Source: CAYWMP01 sp964459445
Lineage (GTDB): Bacteria > Desulfobacterota > DSM-4660 > Desulfatiglandales > HGW-15
Length of the DNA stretch: 21,703 nt
Direction: 5' to 3'
NCBI GenBank assembly: GCA_964459445.1
Contig: CAYWMP010000099.1
Span: forward strand, 1 to 21,703
The translations under genes were made by a program, and so were the position numbers. This document shows, in pieces, positions 1-7,297 of the stretch. The notes under the pieces are model-generated. The model had not been told where the DNA came from, ran no database searches, and was given only the letters and a program-made list of their open reading frames with translations. How positions within the stretch are numbered: position 1 is the stretch's first letter; each line of letters starts with the position of its first letter.

Positions 1-2
1 AA

Positions 3-2324
3 AATGGGGTGAAAGTTCTCAAGAAATTCGATCAGTATAATAAATTGACAGGAAAACTCATCGGATTCAAAGACGAACAAATGGAGAAGCTGGAGCTTAT
101 TTTAAGGGATATTGAGATCTTCGATGAGCTTATGGAGGAGAATAATCAGCAGGCTGTACACCTAAAATCCGCCCAGGATCTGGAAAAACTGGTTTTGGCC
201 CTCAAGATTAAAAACGAATCCAATGAGCTTGCACTGAGCCTGCAAAAATATCTGAGGACCGGGTCTGCGGAATATTTGGACGGAATCCAGGATGATCTGA
301 AGGATTTCGAAAGCTATTATTCACCGTTCAAGAAATTACTCCATTCATCCTCAGAACGGCAACGGATAAAAGACATGGAGGGACTCTTTAAGGACAAATC
401 ACAGCTCGTCAAAGAACTTATCGATTTGGAAGATAATAAGAGGGAGGGTTTGGCTGCTTTTATGGGTTTACGAAAGGAATTTGGCCATGAGCATGATGAC
501 CTTTTTCAATCAAATATGCATAAATCGCTACGTGAAGCGCACACACATACCAATGGGACTGTCAGAAGGGCAGGTGGCTATATCGGATTGACCATCCTGG
601 CATGCATAGTGACCGGAGCTTTTATAGGGGCCGCTTTCAAGAAATCCATAACCGATCCCGTGGACCGGCTCGTTGCGTTTTCGGAGGGAATAGGGAACGG
701 GGACTTTGAAAGGAGGGTGAACATCCGGCCGGGTGATGAATTCGGGACCCTGGGTACCGCCTTCAATCAGATGGCCGACAGGTTGATGCTAAAAGTCGAT
801 CAGCTTCAAAGAAACAAACGCGTACTCCAGGCCATTTTTGACGGCATTTCGGATCCTTTGATGGTGATCGACGAGAATATGGAGACCAAGCGGTTCAACA
901 GGGCGGCGGCCGCGTACTACCAGGGGTCCCCTCATGATGATGTGGTAACCAAATTCTGTTTCAGAGGCTTTAGGAAACCAAACGATGATTGTGTGAGATG
1001 CAAAATAATGAACGCAGTTTTAACCCATGAGTACCAGAGTTTCGAGCAGAAATCCCCCATCTACCAGGGAAGAATTGAAAAAATCACCGTCTATCCCATA
1101 GCAGAGGACGGCGAAGGAACTGCCATTGTCCGGATAAGCGACATTACAGAGGAAAGGAAAATGGAGCAAGAGCTTATCCAGGCCGATAAGATGATCTCCC
1201 TGGGTATCCTTGTCTCCGGTGTAGCCCATGAGATCAACAATCCCAATAACTTTATCATGCTCAATACTCCCCTTCTGATGGAGGCATGGGAGAGCGCTGT
1301 CCCGATCCTGGAGGCATACTGCGAGGAAAAGGGCGAATTTAGCGTGGGTGGCTTGCCCTTCAGCGAGATGCGGGAGGAGATTCCGGGGTTATTTAACGGC
1401 CTCGAGGAGGGATCCAAGCGCATACAACGTATTGTTCAGGACCTGAAGGATTACTCACGCCGGGAAGACGCCGACATGGATCATTCGGTGGATATCAATG
1501 AAGTCATTGAGAGCGCCAAGAGATTGCTTAACAACCTCGTGAAAAAGTCCACCAAGAGGTTCAGGCTCGATCTGGACAAGGACCTGCCTTTGATCAAAGT
1601 GAACAGGCAAAGAATCGAGCAGGTGATCATCAATTTGATCCAAAATGCCTGCCAGGCCATCACTGACAAGGAGGAAGAGATCTCGGTCTCCTCCAAATAC
1701 GATGCAGCACGGGACGGCATTGTTGTTGAGGTTAGCGATGAAGGTGTGGGAATTCCGGAGGAAGAGCTGCCCCAAATTATGGACCCGTTTTTCACCACCA
1801 AACGCCATGAGGGCGGGACGGGACTCGGCTTGTCCGTTTCCGCCAATATCGTCAACAAGCATGGTGGGAATATTCATGTGCATAGTGAAAGGGGAAAAGG
1901 GACGATCCTTACGGTCTTTCTACCACTTCACAAGAGGGACAATACTGCAAAGATCCTCGTGGTCGACGATGATGATCAAGTCAGGAGTAGTTTGAGCACC
2001 CTCCTTAAGAGGCAAGGGTATTACCAGGTGGACGAAGCCTCGAACGGCAAAGAGGCAAGTCTAAAACTTATTCAGGATCCTCCAGATGTTCTCTTGCTCG
2101 ATATAATACTGCCCGATATGAGCGGTGCGCAGATATGCCGATTGATTAAGGGCGACCCTGCCTTGTCGCAAATGAAAGTGGTATTGTTAACCGGACATCC
2201 GGACTCCAACGAAATAATTAAGATCAATGACCTGGGTTTCAGGGACATACTGATCAAACCTTTCGGGGCTTTAGATATTATGACGGCGATCAAAAGGCCT
2301 CTAAACCAGGCAAGCCAACTGTAG
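3..2324 (+). CDS. Hybrid sensor histidine kinase (5' partial): TM-HAMP-PAS-HisKA-HATPase-REC
   Basis: A membrane sensor kinase that should autophosphorylate and pass phosphate to its own receiver. The frame is open to the left edge. GTG at 9 is the first in-window start, but no N-terminal membrane helix is visible, so the true start is probably upstream. Numbering from GTG 9: helical sensor region 1-187, one membrane helix about 189-211, HAMP about 212-265, and PAS about 273-385 with Cys317, Cys328 and Cys331. The H-box (GVAHEINNPNNF) carries His407. HATPase about 530-640 has an N-box (NLIQNACQAI), DEGVGIP and TGLGLS. The receiver about 650-765 has an acidic pocket (VVDDDD), phosphoacceptor Asp698 and the conserved Lys in IKPFG. 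It lies 61 bp before the sigma54 activator gene and is its likely partner (inferred). The ligand is unknown. Confidence 0.93.
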   Translation, partial: NGVKVLKKFDQYNKLTGKLIGFKDEQMEKLELILRDIEIFDELMEENNQQAVHLKSAQDLEKLVLALKIKNESNELALSLQKYLRTGSAEYLDGIQDDLKDFESYYSPFKKLLHSSSERQRIKDMEGLFKDKSQLVKELIDLEDNKREGLAAFMGLRKEFGHEHDDLFQSNMHKSLREAHTHTNGTVRRAGGYIGLTILACIVTGAFIGAAFKKSITDPVDRLVAFSEGIGNGDFERRVNIRPGDEFGTLGTAFNQMADRLMLKVDQLQRNKRVLQAIFDGISDPLMVIDENMETKRFNRAAAAYYQGSPHDDVVTKFCFRGFRKPNDDCVRCKIMNAVLTHEYQSFEQKSPIYQGRIEKITVYPIAEDGEGTAIVRISDITEERKMEQELIQADKMISLGILVSGVAHEINNPNNFIMLNTPLLMEAWESAVPILEAYCEEKGEFSVGGLPFSEMREEIPGLFNGLEEGSKRIQRIVQDLKDYSRREDADMDHSVDINEVIESAKRLLNNLVKKSTKRFRLDLDKDLPLIKVNRQRIEQVIINLIQNACQAITDKEEEISVSSKYDAARDGIVVEVSDEGVGIPEEELPQIMDPFFTTKRHEGGTGLGLSVSANIVNKHGGNIHVHSERGKGTILTVFLPLHKRDNTAKILVVDDDDQVRSSLSTLLKRQGYYQVDEASNGKEASLKLIQDPPDVLLLDIILPDMSGAQICRLIKGDPALSQMKVVLLTGHPDSNEIIKINDLGFRDILIKPFGALDIMTAIKRPLNQASQL

Positions 2325-2385
2325 CAACCGGGTCTCGACCATGCCATAACTCTAATCAAAGATTTCATACCGGAGATATGAAACA

Positions 2386-3804
2386 ATGAGCAAAACACGA
2401 TTCGCTTCCCATCCCGTCCTGCTTGTGGATGATGAACCAGAAATACTCCACAGCTACAAAATGACTTTGCGGTCAAGGGGCATAACCCATATCCTGTGCT
2501 GTGAGGACAGCCGGGAGGTTATGCCCTTGCTGGCCAAGGAAAAGATTTCACTGATATTGCTGGATCTGAGCCTGCCGTTTATCTCGGGTGAGGAGCTCCT
2601 GCCCATGATTACGGAGGATTTCCCCGACGTGCCTGTCATCGTGATTACCGGCAAGAACGATGTGGCAACGGCTGTTCAATGCATGAAGGCCAAGGCGTTC
2701 GATTACATAATCAAACCGGTTGAAAGGAGCCGTCTCGTATCAATGGTGAGAAAGGCAATCGAGATCCGGCAACTCCAAGCGGAAAACAGCAAGCTGAAGG
2801 ATTATCTCCTTTCAGAGGAAGTGAAATATCCGGAGGCATTTTCCGAGATCATCACAAAAAACAAGGCCATGCAAGCCCTATTCGGTTATGTCTGGGCTAT
2901 TTCAGAGAGCCCCCAGCCGCTTTTGATCACTGGGGAGACCGGCGTGGGCAAAGAGCTGATGACCAAAGCCGCCCACGCCTTAAGCCGTCGCCACGGACCC
3001 TTTGTCCCGGTTAACGTAGCCGGGATCGACGATCACGCATTTTCAGATACCCTCTTCGGTCACCTAAAAGGCGCGTTTACCGGGGCCCATAGGGTGCGAA
3101 GGGGTCTTGTTGAGAAGGCATCGGGAGGAACCCTTTTTCTGGACGAGATCGGAGATTTGAGGCCCGATTCTCAAATCAAGCTTCTGCGGCTTTTGCAAGA
3201 GCGGGAGTATTTCCCCCTGGGGTCCGATGCACCTAAGACGACTGATGCTCGAATCATAGTGGCCACCAATCGACAACTTCACGCACTTCAGAGATCAGGC
3301 CGGTTCCGCAAAGACCTCTATTACAGGCTCAAGGTCCACCACTTTCACATTCCCCCACTCCGCAAGCGGCTGGATGATCTCCCGTTGTTGATCACTCATT
3401 TCCTCGGTGAGGCGTCAAAATCCCTGGGTAAGAAAACGCCGACCTACTCTGAGGAATTGATCACGCTGCTCACCAATTATCACTTCCCAGGCAACGTCAG
3501 GGAACTCAAGACCATGATCTATGATGCCGTAAGTTACCACCAATCGAAGACCCTCTCCATGAATCGGTTTAAGACCCATATAGATCAAGAACGCAACACA
3601 CGGACACCGGAAACAAAACCACATTCCCCAAGAGGTGACAAATCGTTCACCGGTTTCGAGTCATTGCCCACTTTGAAGCAGGCGAACCGCCATCTGATCG
3701 CTGAAGCCATGAAACGGTCCAACAATAACCAGTCCATGGCTTCCAGGCTCCTCGGCATATCCCGGCAGACGCTTATCAGGCAGTTGAAGGTGGTCGATAT
3801 CTAG
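2386..3804 (+). CDS. Sigma54-dependent response regulator, NtrC family
   Basis: An enhancer-binding activator that opens sigma54-RNA polymerase promoters by ATP hydrolysis. Domains: receiver 1-125 with acidic pocket DDE and phosphoacceptor Asp60 (LLDLSLPF); AAA+ core about 155-385 with Walker A GETGVGKE from Gly183, the sigma54-contact loop GAFTGA at 229-234 and Walker B LFLDEIGD near 250; and a Fis-type helix-turn-helix at the C-terminus (SNNNQSMASRLLGISRQTL). All key residues are intact, so it should be active when phosphorylated. The ATG at 2386 has GGAG ten bases upstream. It follows the hybrid kinase closely and precedes a region with inverted repeats and a -24-like element, so the downstream chemosensory genes are its likely target (inference). 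Confidence 0.95.
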   Translation: MSKTRFASHPVLLVDDEPEILHSYKMTLRSRGITHILCCEDSREVMPLLAKEKISLILLDLSLPFISGEELLPMITEDFPDVPVIVITGKNDVATAVQCMKAKAFDYIIKPVERSRLVSMVRKAIEIRQLQAENSKLKDYLLSEEVKYPEAFSEIITKNKAMQALFGYVWAISESPQPLLITGETGVGKELMTKAAHALSRRHGPFVPVNVAGIDDHAFSDTLFGHLKGAFTGAHRVRRGLVEKASGGTLFLDEIGDLRPDSQIKLLRLLQEREYFPLGSDAPKTTDARIIVATNRQLHALQRSGRFRKDLYYRLKVHHFHIPPLRKRLDDLPLLITHFLGEASKSLGKKTPTYSEELITLLTNYHFPGNVRELKTMIYDAVSYHQSKTLSMNRFKTHIDQERNTRTPETKPHSPRGDKSFTGFESLPTLKQANRHLIAEAMKRSNNNQSMASRLLGISRQTLIRQLKVVDI

Positions 3805-3850
3805 CCCCCTCCGGAAATAGCCCTTTTCTCGCTGAGCGGTATTTAAACCG

Positions 3851-3886
3851 GTGTTACACTTCATAACACTGTCACATTTTGTGACA
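3851..3886. promoter_or_regulatory. Inverted repeats, candidate activator binding sites
   Basis: GTGTTACAC (3851-3859) is a 4-1-4 palindrome. TGTCACATTTTGTGACA (3870-3886) is a perfect 7-3-7 inverted repeat, and a half-site CGTCACA lies at 3950-3956. They sit in the 336-bp gap between the sigma54 activator gene and the receiver gene, about 150-185 bases upstream of a sigma54-like promoter, where enhancer sites occur. Which protein binds them is inference. Confidence 0.45.
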
Positions 3887-3961
3887 TTCCTTTAGGAACC
3901 TTTGCCAGTCAAATTTTCGCGGCGTACGAGAGCCATACATGTACCAAAACGTCACACCCCT

Positions 3962-3982
3962 TTAGAATCTCCACGATTCTAA
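3962..3982. promoter_or_regulatory. Perfect 8-5-8 inverted repeat, candidate enhancer site
   Basis: Arms TTAGAATC and GATTCTAA are exact reverse complements around a 5-base centre. The midpoint is about 65 bases upstream of the -24 element at 4036, a usual distance for an NtrC-type upstream activating sequence. No T-run follows, so a terminator is less likely. Confidence 0.45.
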
Positions 3983-4035
3983 TCCTTCCGTAAAACAACT
4001 AGCAATATCAACAAATTATACCCATCAGACTATTA

Positions 4036-4051
4036 TGGCACGCTTCTGGTA
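4036..4051 (+). promoter_or_regulatory. Candidate sigma54 promoter (-24/-12)
   Basis: TGGCACG at 4036-4042 matches the -24 consensus at every position. Four bases later TGGTA (4047-4051) stands in for TTGCA/T: the invariant G is kept, but the C at -12 is T. It lies about 90 bases before the receiver ATG and downstream of inverted repeats beside a sigma54 activator gene. The imperfect -12 half keeps confidence moderate. Confidence 0.45.
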
Positions 4052-4140
4052 ATACAGAAAGACCCGAGACAGTATTGCGTCAATGCTTTTGCTGATAGGG
4101 CGCAAGGGATTGTTTCGAGATATCCGGAGGGGTCATAACA

Positions 4141-4524
4141 ATGGCGAAGAATTACATTCTCATAGCTGAAGACGAGCGGCACATGTCGGATACGCTTTCG
4201 CTCATCCTCAGAAGGGAGGGGCACCGCGTTACAATTGTGGAAAGCGGACTTGAGGCATTAAGTACCATCTTGGAGGCCGAAAATGAGACCAATCCGTTCA
4301 ATCTCCTGATAACGGATATTCAAATGCCCGACTTGACAGGCCTGGAAGTGATTTCGAGACTCGAACAATTATGCATCCCTTTGCCCGTATTAGTCATCAC
4401 CGGTTACGGGGATGAGGAGAGCCTTTCAGCTCTGAAGCGGAACGGCTGCTCAGGGTATTTGAAAAAGCCCTTCAGTGCTGAAGAGCTCCTTGAAAACGTA
4501 TCGCGGATTTTAAAATCAAAGTGA
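4141..4524 (+). CDS. Stand-alone receiver (CheY-like response regulator)
   Basis: A 127-residue single-domain receiver. The acidic pocket is Glu10/Asp11 (IAEDE), the phosphoacceptor is Asp59 (ITDIQMPDLTG), Thr follows beta-4 (VITGYGDE), and Lys is in LKKPFS. No output domain follows. It could act as a CheY-type output that binds a target, or as a phosphate sink or relay. The sequence resembles NtrC-type receivers more than canonical motor-binding CheY, so a flagellar role is not established. ATG 4141 has a strong GGAGGGG site nine bases upstream. It is the first gene after the candidate sigma54 promoter and leads the cassette with the chemoreceptor, CheW and the CheA-like kinase. Confidence 0.9.
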   Translation: MAKNYILIAEDERHMSDTLSLILRREGHRVTIVESGLEALSTILEAENETNPFNLLITDIQMPDLTGLEVISRLEQLCIPLPVLVITGYGDEESLSALKRNGCSGYLKKPFSAEELLENVSRILKSK

Positions 4525-4627
4525 AAGACCGCCGATTTGTAACGGGTGGAATCAATGAAACATCTGACGTCTTTGCCCAGTCTTTTGGGTGATAAATAAA
4601 ATGTCAAACAAAAAGGGGGAAAAAGTC

Positions 4628-6655
4628 ATGAACTGGAAAGACTTAAGAATTGGAAAAAAATTAGGTGCAGGTTTCGGTGTGGTGCTTCTCCTGCTCGCCC
4701 TCATAGGGGGGTACAGCTACTATGGTTTAACGCATGTTGGCCACCTTGCCAATGAAGCTGAAGAGAATGAGCACGCCAATGAGTTTATACTGTTGAAGGA
4801 GATCGACCACCTGAAATGGATGGCCAAGCTGAGCGACCTGTTCCTGAAAGAGGAGGTCACCACCGTAATGGTTCAGACCGACGACCACAAGTGCGGGTTC
4901 GGGAAGTGGCTCTACGGGGAGGACATTAAGAATATGATGGCGCATGACAAGGAGCTTGCGACCCTGGTAGAGGCCATAAAAGAGCCCCACCGGAAACTTC
5001 ACGAATCAGCCATGAACATCAAGGACACCTATGTGGCCTTTGACGCGACGTTGACCACGCTCATCGCGGAGCGGTGGATCGATCACCTGGTTTGGATCAA
5101 AAATCTTAACAATGCCATCATGACCGGCAAAGAGTTCAAGGGAGGCCTTGATCCGACCAAGTGTGCATTCGGAAAGTGGTACCATGCCTATAAAGCGACC
5201 AATCCGACCTTTGAGTCGCTCTTGAAGGAATGGGAACAGCCCCACGAGCGCCTACACAAGTCGGCCCAAGAGATCGTCCAGGCCATGGCAGCCGGAGATC
5301 AAGAGCTCGCCAACAAGGTCTATCGGGAAGAGACCATGCCGGCCCTCAGCGTACTCGATGCCGCCTATAACAAAACAATGGCATGGATAGACGCTACTCT
5401 CGATAAACAGGAGGCGGCAACCGGGATATTTCACACCGATACCTTTGCGGCCCTGGGCGAAGTACAGCAGGTTCTGGGGAAAATCCTGAAACATTTTGAC
5501 AAGAAGGCTAAGAATTCGTACGAGCAAATGCACCGGGCTATGAACAACACAGTCTTGTATGTGAATATAGCCTCTGTTATTGCGATCATGTTAGGCATTT
5601 TTGCGGCATTGATGATCACCAGAGGCATCGTGAATCCCATAACCAAAGGAGTTGACTTTGCGACTAAGATGTCAGATGGAGACCTGACCCAGAGCCTTAT
5701 ATTAGATCAGAAAGACGAGGTGGGGATTCTGGCCAAGACCCTGAACAGCATGGGATCGAATCTGAGGCAGATGTTCAAAGATATTGCCGGTGGTGTTGAG
5801 ACCCTTTCTTCCTCGTCCACGGAGCTATCCGCCATCTCCCAGCAGATGTCCTCTGGTGCCGAGCAGACCTCCGGGAAGTCCAATACCGTGGCAAGCGCAG
5901 CAGAAGAGATGAGCGCCAACATGACAACGGTGGCTGCCGCCGCAGAGCAGGCCTCAACCAACGCCGACGTGATTGCCTCATCGGCCGAAGAGATGACAGC
6001 CACCATCAACGAGATCGCCCAGAACACTGAGAAGGCCCGCACCATCAGCGGTGATGCCGTGTCCCAGACAACCAGCGTCTCGGAGAGGGTGGGGAGTCTT
6101 GGTAATGCAGCTCAGGAAATCAGCAAGGTCACCGAGACCATCACCGAGATCTCCGAGCAGACCAACCTCTTGGCCCTGAACGCCACCATCGAGGCGGCCC
6201 GGGCCGGCGAGGCGGGGAAGGGCTTTGCCGTTGTGGCTAACGAGATCAAGGAACTGGCCAGGCAGACGGCCGAGGCCACGGGCGAGATCAAGAGCCGGAT
6301 CGACGCGATACAGGACTCGACCTCATCGGCCATCACGGATATTGAGCAAATTCCCCAGGTGATCAATGATGTGAACGAGCTTGTCTCCACCATTGCCACG
6401 GCCGTGGAGGAGCAGTCCGTGACCACCAAGGAGATCGCCAGCAATGTGGCTCAGGCATCCCAGGGCATGCAGGATGTCACAGAGAACGTGACCCAGAGTT
6501 CCGGTGTTGCCGGGGACATAGCCAAGGACATTTCCGAGGTGAACCAGGCTGCCGCTGAGATGAGCAACAGTAGCTCGCAGGTGAACATCAGCGCGGATGA
6601 GCTCTCTAAGTTGGCTGAGAAGCTTAAGGAAATGGTGGCGAAGTTCAAGGTATAG
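4628..6655 (+). CDS. Methyl-accepting chemotaxis protein with tandem CZB zinc-binding motifs
   Basis: A transmembrane chemoreceptor. I chose ATG 4628 because GGGGGA lies seven bases upstream; GTG 4589 and ATG 4601 are in-frame alternatives. Numbering from 4628: TM1 about 12-33, sensor region 34-311, TM2 about 312-334, HAMP about 335-390, then a signalling domain with the conserved hairpin (EISEQTNLLALNATIEAARA). The sensor region contains two full chemoreceptor zinc-binding (CZB) signatures, each with the His, Cys and HxxxH ligands: His61, Cys89, His121/His125, and His153, Cys179, His206/His210. Both have GKW after the Cys. CZB domains are usually single and cytoplasmic, so two between the membrane helices is unusual. 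Zinc or another metal, or an oxidant acting on the Cys, is the inferred signal. No CheR-binding pentapeptide is seen at the C-terminus. Confidence 0.95.
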   Translation: MNWKDLRIGKKLGAGFGVVLLLLALIGGYSYYGLTHVGHLANEAEENEHANEFILLKEIDHLKWMAKLSDLFLKEEVTTVMVQTDDHKCGFGKWLYGEDIKNMMAHDKELATLVEAIKEPHRKLHESAMNIKDTYVAFDATLTTLIAERWIDHLVWIKNLNNAIMTGKEFKGGLDPTKCAFGKWYHAYKATNPTFESLLKEWEQPHERLHKSAQEIVQAMAAGDQELANKVYREETMPALSVLDAAYNKTMAWIDATLDKQEAATGIFHTDTFAALGEVQQVLGKILKHFDKKAKNSYEQMHRAMNNTVLYVNIASVIAIMLGIFAALMITRGIVNPITKGVDFATKMSDGDLTQSLILDQKDEVGILAKTLNSMGSNLRQMFKDIAGGVETLSSSSTELSAISQQMSSGAEQTSGKSNTVASAAEEMSANMTTVAAAAEQASTNADVIASSAEEMTATINEIAQNTEKARTISGDAVSQTTSVSERVGSLGNAAQEISKVTETITEISEQTNLLALNATIEAARAGEAGKGFAVVANEIKELARQTAEATGEIKSRIDAIQDSTSSAITDIEQIPQVINDVNELVSTIATAVEEQSVTTKEIASNVAQASQGMQDVTENVTQSSGVAGDIAKDISEVNQAAAEMSNSSSQVNISADELSKLAEKLKEMVAKFKV

Positions 6656-6743
6656 GCCGTCGTCAGGACGATCGAATGTCAATTAAGATGACGGCAGATA
6701 CTGATCTATGGTGTTTGAACATCGTCCGGGGAGGTAAGTCCAT

Positions 6744-7217
6744 ATGGTAGAAAAGGCAAACAAGACCAAAGATGATAAGACTGCGGAATTGGCCACGTTC
6801 TATGTCGGTGAAGCCCTTTGCGGCATGGATATCCTCAGGATCCAGGAGATTAACAAGCTTTTGGAAATGACATCGGTGCCCCAGGCGCCGGACTATGTCA
6901 AGGGCATCCTGAACCTCAGGGGGCAGATCGTCACCGTCATTGACCTTTCCAAAAAACTTGGGCTCCCCCCCAGGGAGCTCAATGATGAGACCAGGAATAT
7001 TATTGTGAACTCAGAGGACGAATACATTGGGCTTGTCGTGGATCGTATAAGCGATGTCGTGGACGCCGATTTGAACGAAGTGGAACCGCCCCCGGCCAAC
7101 ATAGGGGGCATCCAGGGAAAGTTTTTTGAGGGCGTCTTTAAGACAGAAACCAACCTGATCGGCATCTTGAATGCGGAAGAGGTGCTGAAATCGAATGAAT
7201 CAAATGAGCTCATATAA
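6744..7217 (+). CDS. cheW: CheW chemotaxis coupling protein
   Basis: An adaptor that joins chemoreceptors to CheA in the array. The 157-residue product is one CheW domain: ATFYVGEALCGMDILRIQEI at the start, the VPQAPDYVKGILNLRGQIVTV core, and a second subdomain ending in GILNAEEVL. Its length is normal for the family. ATG 6744 has GGGGAGG upstream. It lies 88 bp after the chemoreceptor and 80 bp before the CheA-like gene on the same strand, consistent with one transcription unit. With two more CheW-like domains on the CheA protein, this locus encodes three. Confidence 0.95.
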   Translation: MVEKANKTKDDKTAELATFYVGEALCGMDILRIQEINKLLEMTSVPQAPDYVKGILNLRGQIVTVIDLSKKLGLPPRELNDETRNIIVNSEDEYIGLVVDRISDVVDADLNEVEPPPANIGGIQGKFFEGVFKTETNLIGILNAEEVLKSNESNELI

Positions 7218-7297
7218 ATAAGGATAAAGGGTTTGAATATCAAAAGCCCTGTGAGCAAATCCAAAAATTAAAGACACTGGTAAAGGAGCTTTCACAA

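Noticed and set aside
1455..1883. Long minus-strand frames inside the kinase, chemoreceptor and CheA genes
   Set aside because: They are opposite strongly conserved domains and lack ribosome sites or motifs; they reflect codon bias of the true genes.
3870..3886. Inverted repeat as a CRP/FNR box
   Set aside because: The half-sites are in the opposite order to the CRP consensus (TCACA then TGTGA), with only a 3-base spacer.
4141..4524. Canonical flagellar CheY
   Set aside because: It is a receiver with the phosphorylation residues, but its sequence is closer to NtrC-type receivers, and no flagellar gene is in the window.
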